This document shows, piece by piece, positions 37,768 through 45,445 of a DNA stretch of 64,000 bases. The stretch spans positions 310,001 through 374,000 of the forward strand of contig NZ_JAPHUF010000012.1 of assembly GCF_026196735.1 (NCBI RefSeq), read 5' to 3'. Both the position numbers and the translations under genes were made by a program. Within the stretch, counting starts at the first letter, position 1, and each line of letters opens with the position of its first letter. Origin of the DNA: Sulfurimonas sp. GTDB lineage: Bacteria; Campylobacterota; Campylobacteria; Campylobacterales; Sulfurimonadaceae. The notes beneath the pieces were generated by a model that worked only from the letters and a program-made list of their open reading frames with translations, did not search any database and had not been told where the DNA came from.

Positions 37768-38759
37768 AAGCAACAAACCTCATAAGTACAATCAGCTCTT
37801 TAGTAGAACAGAAGGTTCCAACATTTTTGTGGGGTGCACCTGGGATAGGAAAATCCTCAATAGTTAAGCAGATAGCTGACGAAAGAGGTATCAGTTTCAT
37901 TGATTTGAGACTCGCACTTATGGACCCGACAGATTTAAAAGGCATCCCGTTTTATGACAAAGATTCTCATACTGCACTTTGGGCGCCTCCGGCTTTTTTG
38001 CCAAAAGATGGCAGCGGGATTTTGTTTTTGGATGAGTTAAACTCAGCTGCTCCAAGCGTTCAGGCTTCAGCATATCAGCTTATACTTGACAGAAAAGTTG
38101 GCGAATACGAGCTTCCTGAGGGTTGGGCAATAGTGGCTGCTGGAAATCGTGAGGGAGACAGAGGTCTTACTTACCGTATGCCAAGCCCATTAGCAAATAG
38201 ATTTGTGCATTTTGAGATGGAAGTCGATGTTGAAGACTGGAGACTGTGGGCTTATAAAAGCGGACTTGATGAGAGAGTTATCTCGTACATCTCATATAAG
38301 AGTGAACATTTGTTTACATTTGATGCAAAAAGCGATGTAAAAAGCTTTGCAACCCCAAGAAGTTGGGAATATGTTAACAAAATAGTAAAAAGTAAACTGC
38401 CTCAAGAATTGCTTTTAGATACCCTAAGCGGAGCGGTAGGAAAAGATGTAGCAGTCTCTTTTTTGAGTTTTACAAAGGTTATGAACAAGCTGCCTGATAT
38501 GCATGATATTTTATCATCAGGAAGTGGTGAATACAGTGATGAGGTAGATGTTTTATATGCTCTTAGCACAGGACTTGTAAGTGCTTACCTAAAAGATGCC
38601 AGCGAGGAGAGATTAGATAATCTTCTCAAATATACTTTAGAGTTAAAAAGTGAATTTGCCGTTATGATTGTGCAAGATTTGCAAAGAAACGGCATAACGA
38701 TGGAACACTCAGAAGTGTTCAAAGAGTGGGTGCGTAAATTTTCATATCTTTTGGGATAG
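37764..38759 (+). CDS. MoxR-type AAA+ ATPase
   Basis: 331 residues from GTG 37764, which overlaps the previous TGA and has AGGA eight bases upstream; the ATG at 37755 lacks a ribosome site. Walker A LWGAPGIGKSS, Walker B GILFLDELNSA, sensor 1 AAGNREGD. MoxR ATPases work with a VWA-domain protein in metal or cofactor insertion and complex assembly. The matching VWA gene is found only after a 5.5-kb insert, at 44294. Confidence 0.9.
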   Translation: MKATNLISTISSLVEQKVPTFLWGAPGIGKSSIVKQIADERGISFIDLRLALMDPTDLKGIPFYDKDSHTALWAPPAFLPKDGSGILFLDELNSAAPSVQASAYQLILDRKVGEYELPEGWAIVAAGNREGDRGLTYRMPSPLANRFVHFEMEVDVEDWRLWAYKSGLDERVISYISYKSEHLFTFDAKSDVKSFATPRSWEYVNKIVKSKLPQELLLDTLSGAVGKDVAVSFLSFTKVMNKLPDMHDILSSGSGEYSDEVDVLYALSTGLVSAYLKDASEERLDNLLKYTLELKSEFAVMIVQDLQRNGITMEHSEVFKEWVRKFSYLLG

Positions 38760-38761
38760 AC

Positions 38762-38789
38762 TTTTAAAAAAATATATATTTTCACATGT
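38762..38789 (+). repeat. Left copy of the imperfect repeat flanking the RM insert
   Basis: Begins TTTTAAAAAA and ends ATATTTTCACATGT. It resembles 44273-44297 (TTTTAAAAAACGG, then ATATTTACATGT), which covers the ribosome site and ATG of the VWA gene. It may be a relic of the original VWA start left behind at insertion. AT-richness makes chance similarity possible. Confidence 0.4.
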
Positions 38790-38793
38790 GAAA
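38780..38793. terminator. Perfect 14-bp palindrome after the ATPase gene
   Basis: TTTCACATGTGAAA, 20 bases after the ATPase stop and before the RhuM-like gene. Could act as a weak terminator hairpin or a protein site. Confidence 0.3.
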
Positions 38794-38876
38794 TAAAATG
38801 ACAAATTGCAATATTTTTAAATCTAATTTTTATTTTGTATTATAGTTATGCAAATATAATATTAGCAGGGGTAGGT

Positions 38877-39713
38877 ATGTCTAATGTAGTTGTTTATAAT
38901 GATGGGGAATTAGAGCTAAAAATCTCAATTAATGAAGAGACTGTTTGGCTTACTCAAAAACAACTTGCGGAGCTTTTTGATGTAACAAAACAAAATATAA
39001 GTTTACATATCAACAATATTTTTAAAGAGAAAGAACTTGATAAGAATTCAACTGTCAAGTATTTCTTGATAGTTCAAAAAGAAGGAAATAGAGAGATTCA
39101 AAGAAATGTTGAACATTATAATCTTGACATTATAATTTCTATTGGATATAGAGTCAATTCTATCACTGCAACAAAGTTTAGACAATGGGCAACATCTGTA
39201 CTTAAAAATTATATCCATAACGGTTATGCTATCAATACTCATAAAATCACAGAACAAAGATTAAACATTCTTGAAAATGATATAGAAATTATCAAATCTC
39301 ATATTAAAAATAATACAATAGAGATCAAACACGGAATATTTTTTAACGGACAAATATTTGATGCTTATGTACTTTTATCGGATTTAATAAAAAGTGCAAA
39401 AGTTTCAGTCATTTTGATTGATAACTATATAGATGAATCTATATTGACTCTGTTGTCAAAAAATCAAAATGTACAATTTAGCATTTATACTCAAAATATA
39501 TCTAAAAAACTACAACTTGATATTCAAAAATACAACAAACAATACCGCAATCTTGAAGTAAAAATCACTAAAAAATTTCATGATAGATTTTTAATTTGTG
39601 ATGAAATTGTATATCATTTTGGAGCGAGTTTTAAGGATTTGGGAAACAAAGTATTTGCAGTCAATAAAATGAGTATGTCGGTAAATGATTTACTAAAAAA
39701 TAAATTATGCTGA
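38877..39713 (+). CDS. RhuM-like DNA-binding domain fused to a PLD-like domain
   Basis: 278 residues from ATG 38877, behind AGGGGTAGG; TATAAT at 38855-38860. Residues 1-115 match the Virulence_RhuM family (TVWLTQKQLAELFDVTKQNI, NISLHINNIFKEKELD, IISIGYRVNSITATKFRQWA). After a coiled segment, residues 155-278 look like a phospholipase-D-like fold (ILIDNYIDESILTLLSK, later KFHDRFLICDE and HFGASFKDLG), as seen in defence-linked proteins. RhuM genes are common inside restriction loci. Role here unknown; nuclease or effector activity is possible. Confidence 0.75.
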   Translation: MSNVVVYNDGELELKISINEETVWLTQKQLAELFDVTKQNISLHINNIFKEKELDKNSTVKYFLIVQKEGNREIQRNVEHYNLDIIISIGYRVNSITATKFRQWATSVLKNYIHNGYAINTHKITEQRLNILENDIEIIKSHIKNNTIEIKHGIFFNGQIFDAYVLLSDLIKSAKVSVILIDNYIDESILTLLSKNQNVQFSIYTQNISKKLQLDIQKYNKQYRNLEVKITKKFHDRFLICDEIVYHFGASFKDLGNKVFAVNKMSMSVNDLLKNKLC

Positions 39714-39724
39714 TATCTGGATTT

Positions 39725-39913
39725 TTACTTTAAGTTATTATACTTTTCTTGTAACTCTTTTACTTTTTCGTAGCTCTCTTTTTGAGCTTCCACTATTTCA
39801 TCAAAAGCTAAACCTTTCATCACTGTTTTGTATAGGTTAGGTTTAAATTTTTCCCAATTATAAAGCGTTTTTATGTCTACATTTAAATATCCAGCTATAT
39901 CTCTTTTTGTCAT
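39725..39913 (-). CDS. 62-residue HTH protein, candidate RM controller
   Basis: Short protein with an N-terminal helix-turn-helix (KRDIAGYLNVDIKTLYNWEK) and a C-terminal helix rich in Glu and Lys that could form a dimer. It is divergent from mod and its ribosome site AAAGGG lies 10 bases before the ATG, inside a hairpin. Small divergent HTH proteins beside restriction genes are often controllers; no direct evidence of function here. Confidence 0.65.
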   Translation of the reverse strand: MTKRDIAGYLNVDIKTLYNWEKFKPNLYKTVMKGLAFDEIVEAQKESYEKVKELQEKYNNLK

Positions 39914-39917
39914 TTTA

Positions 39918-39943
39918 AAATTACCCTTTTTAAAGAGTAATTT
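39918..39943 (-). promoter_or_regulatory. Hairpin hiding the ribosome site of the small HTH gene
   Basis: On the minus strand AAATTACTCTTT pairs with AAAGGGTAATTT (one G-T pair) around two loop bases. The second arm contains the Shine-Dalgarno of the HTH gene, which would lower its translation when folded. Confidence 0.45.
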
Positions 39944-40004
39944 ACAAAGCTAATGATGAGAACACAACATTGTAATTATTCTATGTTTTCTGCTATTAAT
40001 AAGG

Positions 40005-40031
40005 AATAATTCTATATAATCAGGAATTATT
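40005..40031 (+). promoter_or_regulatory. mod promoter with -10 box inside an inverted repeat
   Basis: AATAATTC (40005-40012) and GAATTATT (40024-40031) form a perfect inverted repeat enclosing TATAAT (40015-40020). A third related half-site, AATTATTC, lies at 39974-39981 on the HTH side. The layout is that of an operator covering the mod promoter. Confidence 0.5.
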
Positions 40032-40062
40032 ACAAACAAAAGTATTAAAATAGGGAAGTTAT

Positions 40063-41673
40063 ATGCCATTAAAGTTAGTTGAACAAGTAAATAAGCTGAT
40101 AAAAACAAGTGAAAAATTTACAGATAAAGAACAAAATCTCTACATTTCTAAAATTTTAGAAGCCATTGAGCAGATAGATAGTGAACTTATAAAACTGCTT
40201 ATAAGTGATGAGAAGATAAAAAACCATTTCTTTACAAAAATAGAGGATGTCTATGTTCTTAATCAAAACAAGCTTATAGAATTTTTTACTATAAATGAGT
40301 ACTCAAAAAACTCTTATACAAGCTACACAAACAAGATAGGGCTTATCAAAAAAGACAGCTTTATCAAAAAATTTGATGATGTTGTTTTAGCGTGGCCTCA
40401 TAAAGATTGTATTTTGGAGGGTGGACAAAGTAGAGATGATGAAAAAAACAATGAAGTTTTTTACAATGAGATACTGAGCAGTGATGAGATTGACAGACTT
40501 TTTGAGCCAAAAGCACTTACAAATATAAAGCGCTACACAAAAGATGGTATGCAAGAAAATCCCCAAATTACCGAAGATGACAATCTTATTATTAAAGGAA
40601 ATAATCTTATAGCTTTGCATAGTTTAAAGAAAAAATATGCAGGAAAAGTTAAACTCATTTACATAGACCCACCTTACAATACAGGAAACGACAGTTTCAA
40701 ATATAACGACAGATTTAACCACTCTACATGGCTTACCTTTATGAAAAACAGGTTGGAAGTTGCAAGGGAATTTTTGAGTGAGGATGGAAGTATATATATT
40801 AATATAGATTATAATGAGACTCATTATTTGAAAATCTTAATGGATGAAATATTTGGTAGAGAATGCTTCCAAAGAGAAATTATTTGGAGAATAGGATGGC
40901 TTTCAGGATATAAAACTATTGCTAAAAATTACATAAGAAATCACGACACAATTTTATTTTATACTAAAAATTCTAATAATTTTTTATTTAATAAAGTTTT
41001 TAATACAAAAAAAGACTATATGGAAAAATTTAACGAGAGTCAAAAAAAAGAAATAGTTAAAAAATTTGAAGAATTAGATATTGATAAAAGCAATAACAAT
41101 AAATTATTAGATTTTATAACTAATTTAGGTTATCCAGAAAAATATCCTATAGAAGATACCTGGAATTGCTCTATATATGATAAGTTAAATAGTATTGCAG
41201 TAGTTTCATTTTCAGGTGAAAAAGTGTCAAAAATGTTAGGAACGGATGAGATAAAAGGCCAAAAATCAGAAGCTCTTTTAAAAAGAATTATAGAAATTTC
41301 AACAAATAAAAATGATTTAGTTATGGACTTTCACTTAGGAAGTGGAACTACATGCGCCGTTGCTCATAAAATGGGGCGAAGATATATTGGCATTGAACAG
41401 ATGGACTATATTGAAGATATTGCAGTTGAGAGAATGAAAAAAGTTATAGAAGGTGAGCAAAGTGGAATTAGTAAAACCCTAACTTGGCAAGGTGGTGGTA
41501 GTTTTGTTTATGCCGAACTCAAACAAATCGACACTTTCAAAGATGCAGAGATAGGCAAACTAAACAAAAACATGCAGTATCTTCCAGTTTCAGAGATAGA
41601 AGATGAAGAGTATAAAATCTCAAAAGAAGAAATTAAAATAAATAAAGCATTTTATGGACTTGATAATGAGTAA
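40063..41673 (+). CDS. mod: Type III DNA methyltransferase (Mod)
   Basis: 536 residues, adenine-specific beta-class methyltransferase. The catalytic DPPY motif is in LIYIDPPYNTGNDSF (about residue 200) and the AdoMet motif in MDFHLGSGTTCAVA (about residue 425). The recognition region lies between, at about 250-380, and is more AT-rich than the rest, as expected for a variable target domain. An N-terminal helical region of about 130 residues precedes the core. It overlaps res by eight bases. Confidence 0.93.
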   Translation: MPLKLVEQVNKLIKTSEKFTDKEQNLYISKILEAIEQIDSELIKLLISDEKIKNHFFTKIEDVYVLNQNKLIEFFTINEYSKNSYTSYTNKIGLIKKDSFIKKFDDVVLAWPHKDCILEGGQSRDDEKNNEVFYNEILSSDEIDRLFEPKALTNIKRYTKDGMQENPQITEDDNLIIKGNNLIALHSLKKKYAGKVKLIYIDPPYNTGNDSFKYNDRFNHSTWLTFMKNRLEVAREFLSEDGSIYINIDYNETHYLKILMDEIFGRECFQREIIWRIGWLSGYKTIAKNYIRNHDTILFYTKNSNNFLFNKVFNTKKDYMEKFNESQKKEIVKKFEELDIDKSNNNKLLDFITNLGYPEKYPIEDTWNCSIYDKLNSIAVVSFSGEKVSKMLGTDEIKGQKSEALLKRIIEISTNKNDLVMDFHLGSGTTCAVAHKMGRRYIGIEQMDYIEDIAVERMKKVIEGEQSGISKTLTWQGGGSFVYAELKQIDTFKDAEIGKLNKNMQYLPVSEIEDEEYKISKEEIKINKAFYGLDNE

Positions 41674-44236
41674 TCTTTTATATCAAAGTATTGAGAGTGC
41701 TTTTGAGTATGTTGAAAAACCAGAAATACCAAAAAGCATAACAGAGAACATAAAACAGCCGCTTCGTGAGTATCAAGTTAGTGCTTTGGAAAATTTTATC
41801 TTTTACATGTCAAGCAAAAAACACAAAGACACCCCACATAAACACCTACTTTTTCACATGGCAACGGGAAGTGGAAAAACAAACATAATCGCTTCATCTA
41901 TTTTGTATCTTTATGAACTTGGATATAGAGATTTTATATTTTTTGTAAACACGAACAACATCATTGCAAAAACAAAAGAGAACATTGTAAACAGGTACGC
42001 AACAAAATATCTCTTTAAAGAGAAGATACTCATACAAAATGCAGAAGTAAATGTAAACCTAATAGAAGACACATTTGATAGCGCAAAAAAAGAGAGTATA
42101 AACATACTCTTTACAACCATAAACAAACTTCACGGCAATTTAGAGACAACTATTGTAGAAAACTCCATAGCTTACGCAGATTTTAAAGATAGAAAATTGG
42201 TACTCATAGCCGATGAAGCGCACCATTTAAATGCAAATACAAAAACCCAAAAAGAGACAGAGCAAAATTGGGAAAAGACTACAAAAAATCTTCTAAACAC
42301 TAACAAAGAAAATATTTTACTTGAGTTTACAGCCACGCAAGACCTTGAAAATAAAAAAGTCGGCGAAAAATATAGGGATAAAATTATTGCAGATTATCCT
42401 CTTATAAAGTTTCGAGAAGATAGATATAGCAAAGATATCAAACTCATAAGCGACAACTTTGATGATAAAAAACGGATACTTCAAGCGATAATGATAAGTG
42501 AGCATAGAAGACTCATAGCTCAAAGAGAACTTGACTTGAGTATAAAGCCCGTCATCATGTTTAAGACTGTAAAAAATACAGCAAATATAGATGCAGTGTT
42601 TGATGCGTTTGTAAAACTCATAGAAGAGTTAAGCGTAAAAGATATAGATGAGATTTTTAAAACCTCAGATGTAGCGGCTATAAAAGCGTTAGAAAAAATC
42701 GTGGATGATAAAAAAAGTTTTGTAAAAGCATTGCAGTATGGTTTTTCAAAATCAAACTGTTTAGTTATACACTCAAAAGTAAAAGATAAAGATGAGAAGC
42801 TTAAAAATTTAAACTCTCTTGAAGATAGCAAAAACCATATTAGAGCGATTTTTGCGGTTGATATTTTAAACGAAGGATGGGATGTTTTAAATCTTTTTGA
42901 CATTGTAAAACTTGATGAGATGCAAAAGAGTGCAAAAAGCACGATTAGTGAAGCACAACTTATTGGACGTGGTGCTAGATATTTTCCGTTTGCATATAAA
43001 GAAGAAGATAAGTATAAAAGAAAGTTTGATGTGGATTTTGAAAACCCTCTTAAAATTTTAGAAGAGATGCACTTTTACAGTATAAATAAGAGTGATTATA
43101 TCGCTTCACTTAAAAGTGAACTTAGAAAAATAGGGCTAATTGATGAAGAAGGGAGTGAGCCAAAAACTGTTGAGTTAAGACTCAAACAGAGTTTTTTGGA
43201 TGATGAACTTTATAAAAACGGAGTATTGTTTACAAATATAAGTATCCCTCAAGATAAAAGTAAAGTAGTCGGCATCGGTGATTATGTCTCATCATATAAA
43301 ACACAAAAAAGATATATAGACAACATGACAAATGAGATAAAAGTTTTTGAAGATGAGCCAAAAGAAGCAAATTTTAAACACACGAAAAAATTTACTATAA
43401 AAAATGAAGATAGTAATCTGGTGCGAGTGGCAATAAATAAAAAACCGTTTTTTTATTTTGCAAATTTGAAAAAATACTTTGTAAATCTTCAAAGTATCAG
43501 TGAATTTATAAAGAGTAGTGATTATCTAGGAGATATAGAGTTTTCTTTTTTTACTACAAAAGAGTTAGCCCTCACAGATGAAATAAAAATCAAATATCTG
43601 CTTGAAGTTTTAGGGGAGATTGAGGACAAAATAGTAAAAAATGCAAAAGAGCATGTGGGAAGCAGAGAGTTTTATCCAGTGCGAATAAGCTCAAAAATCC
43701 CGCCTAAAAAAACTATAAAGCTAAAAGATAGTGATAAAAATATAGATATTTTAGATGAGTGGTATGTTTATGAATCTCATGGTGGAACAAGTGAAGAGAG
43801 GCATTTTACAGATTTTATACTCAAAGTTTCAGATGAGTTAAAAACAAAATATAAAACGATTAAACTTATACGAAATGCACAAGCTTTTAAAATTTACAGC
43901 TTTGATAAAACAAGAGATGGAGCTGGATTTGAGCCTGATTTTATTCTGCTTTTAAAAGACATGAATGACTGTTTTCATCAGATTTTTTGTGAGCCAAAAG
44001 GCGACTGGGCAAAAGATGATAAGAGTGGATTTGAGAACTCTCCTGAGAAGTGGAAAAATGAGTTTTTGGCAGATATAACAAAGCTGACAAATGAAAACAC
44101 TTTAGTGTTAAATGATATAAATGAAAATGGTTTGAAACTTTATGAAAATAAGTGTTACAAACTTTTTGGATTGCCATTTTACAACTATGCACAAGAGAGT
44201 GAATTTAAAGAAAGGTTCAAGGAATTGATGCTTTAG
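41666..44236 (+). CDS. res: Type III restriction endonuclease (Res)
   Basis: 856 residues from ATG 41666, overlapping the mod stop; an in-frame ATG at 41654 is possible. SF2 helicase motifs: MATGSGKTN (Walker A), LIADEAHHLN (DEAH box), EFTATQD and LIGRGARYFPF (motif VI). The C-terminal nuclease carries a PD-(D/E)xK signature in FEPDFILLLKDMN and IFCEPKGDW. Works with Mod to cleave DNA between inversely oriented sites. Both genes look intact. Confidence 0.93.
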   Translation: MSNLLYQSIESAFEYVEKPEIPKSITENIKQPLREYQVSALENFIFYMSSKKHKDTPHKHLLFHMATGSGKTNIIASSILYLYELGYRDFIFFVNTNNIIAKTKENIVNRYATKYLFKEKILIQNAEVNVNLIEDTFDSAKKESINILFTTINKLHGNLETTIVENSIAYADFKDRKLVLIADEAHHLNANTKTQKETEQNWEKTTKNLLNTNKENILLEFTATQDLENKKVGEKYRDKIIADYPLIKFREDRYSKDIKLISDNFDDKKRILQAIMISEHRRLIAQRELDLSIKPVIMFKTVKNTANIDAVFDAFVKLIEELSVKDIDEIFKTSDVAAIKALEKIVDDKKSFVKALQYGFSKSNCLVIHSKVKDKDEKLKNLNSLEDSKNHIRAIFAVDILNEGWDVLNLFDIVKLDEMQKSAKSTISEAQLIGRGARYFPFAYKEEDKYKRKFDVDFENPLKILEEMHFYSINKSDYIASLKSELRKIGLIDEEGSEPKTVELRLKQSFLDDELYKNGVLFTNISIPQDKSKVVGIGDYVSSYKTQKRYIDNMTNEIKVFEDEPKEANFKHTKKFTIKNEDSNLVRVAINKKPFFYFANLKKYFVNLQSISEFIKSSDYLGDIEFSFFTTKELALTDEIKIKYLLEVLGEIEDKIVKNAKEHVGSREFYPVRISSKIPPKKTIKLKDSDKNIDILDEWYVYESHGGTSEERHFTDFILKVSDELKTKYKTIKLIRNAQAFKIYSFDKTRDGAGFEPDFILLLKDMNDCFHQIFCEPKGDWAKDDKSGFENSPEKWKNEFLADITKLTNENTLVLNDINENGLKLYENKCYKLFGLPFYNYAQESEFKERFKELML

Positions 44237-44264
44237 AGTTTATCCTAAAAATATTTTACTTAGA

Positions 44265-44270
44265 TATAAT
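44265..44270 (+). promoter_or_regulatory. Promoter -10 box of the VWA gene
   Basis: TATAAT after the res stop, 23 bases before the VWA ATG. The VWA gene therefore has its own promoter now that it is separated from the ATPase gene. Confidence 0.4.
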
Positions 44271-44272
44271 AG

Positions 44273-44297
44273 TTTTAAAAAACGGATATTTACATGT
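44273..44297 (+). repeat. Right copy of the imperfect repeat flanking the RM insert
   Basis: Partner of 38762-38789; covers the ribosome site (ACGGAT) and ATG of the VWA gene. About 22 of 25 positions can be matched when three bases are gapped. Confidence 0.4.
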
Positions 44298-45445
44298 CAA
44301 CCATCGAGCAAAAAATCTCACAGGCAAAAGCCAAACTCTTAGTTGATCATCCATACTTTGGAACTTTGGCTTCAAAGTTAGAGCTTGTAGTAAATGACGA
44401 CATAGAAGCTTTTAAAAGTAACGGCGTGAAGCTTGAGTACAACAGTGACTATCTGCAGGGTTTAGAGCTAAGTGAGATGGAGTTTGTATTTGCAAACGGG
44501 GCAATGCATGCTTCACTTGCGCACGAGCAGAGAAAAAACAACCGAAGCGGCTGGCTTTGGCAGATGGCAACAGACTACGCGATTAATGACATGTTAGTTG
44601 AAAATGGGCTTGATTTGCCCCAGCGGGCACTTTACAGAGTACGCTTTAAAGGTATGTATGCTGAGGAAATTTATGCTGAGCTAAAAGATGATATTTTAAG
44701 GGAAGAAGATAACTTAGAATATGAAGCCGATAATGCCGAGGATGTTCAAAATAATGATAACAAAAATAACAAGAGTGAGAAAAGTGAAAATCCTCAAACT
44801 CAAGAAGAACTCCAAGAAGAGATTTTACAAGAGCAGCTTTTAGCCGAAGAAGCAATATCTCTGCTTGAGTCAGAGTTCAACAAAGGCGAGGCTCCTCATA
44901 CAATAGAGAGATTTTTCACTCTTACAAGTCAAGGCAAAATCGACTGGAGAGATGAGCTTAAAGTTGCTATTGACAGGTTTCACAAAGATGATTATGTACT
45001 AATTCCTCCAAACAAAAAGTTTCTACATGTAGGTATTTATCTGCCTTCATGCACAAGCCAGAGATTTAAGTTAGTCGTGGCAGTTGACAGCTCAGGCTCT
45101 GTTGATGAAAAACTCTTAAATACATTTTTAAGCGAGTTGAATTTTTTAATGAATACTATACAAAATTATCAAATTGATCTTCTTGTTTGTGATGAGAAAA
45201 TTCAATCTCATACAACTTTTTACAGCGGCGATATCTTAGATGTGGATTTAAAAGGCGGAGGGGCAACTGATTTTAGACCTGTTTTTGATTTTGTAGAGAG
45301 TGAGCTTGATGATACAAAACTGCTTTTATATTTTACAGATTTAGAAGGAAAGTTTCCCTCCAAGACTCCATCTTATGATGTAAAATGGATAGTTCCAAAA
45401 TATGGCGAAGTACCTTTTGGGGAACTTATAGAACTGGATGATTAA
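44294..45445 (+). CDS. VWA-domain protein (DUF2201 type), partner of the MoxR ATPase
   Basis: 383 residues. The N-terminal half (to about 200) is the DUF2201-like, metallopeptidase-like region with AMHASLAHEQRKNN and MATDYAINDML, followed by an acidic linker. The C-terminal von Willebrand A domain has the MIDAS residues: VVAVDSSGSVDE, the later Thr/Asp in GGGATDFRPVFDF. Such proteins pair with MoxR ATPases. The last four bases overlap the convergent response-regulator gene. Confidence 0.88.
   Translation: MSTIEQKISQAKAKLLVDHPYFGTLASKLELVVNDDIEAFKSNGVKLEYNSDYLQGLELSEMEFVFANGAMHASLAHEQRKNNRSGWLWQMATDYAINDMLVENGLDLPQRALYRVRFKGMYAEEIYAELKDDILREEDNLEYEADNAEDVQNNDNKNNKSEKSENPQTQEELQEEILQEQLLAEEAISLLESEFNKGEAPHTIERFFTLTSQGKIDWRDELKVAIDRFHKDDYVLIPPNKKFLHVGIYLPSCTSQRFKLVVAVDSSGSVDEKLLNTFLSELNFLMNTIQNYQIDLLVCDEKIQSHTTFYSGDILDVDLKGGGATDFRPVFDFVESELDDTKLLLYFTDLEGKFPSKTPSYDVKWIVPKYGEVPFGELIELDD

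Noticed and set aside
37550-37945. 131-codon frame antisense to the repeat-protein/ATPase junction
   Set aside because: Overlaps two firm coding genes and has no start signals.
42520-42942. 140-codon frame antisense to res
   Set aside because: Hydrophobic Ser/Phe composition typical of antisense to Lys/Glu-rich genes; no ribosome site.
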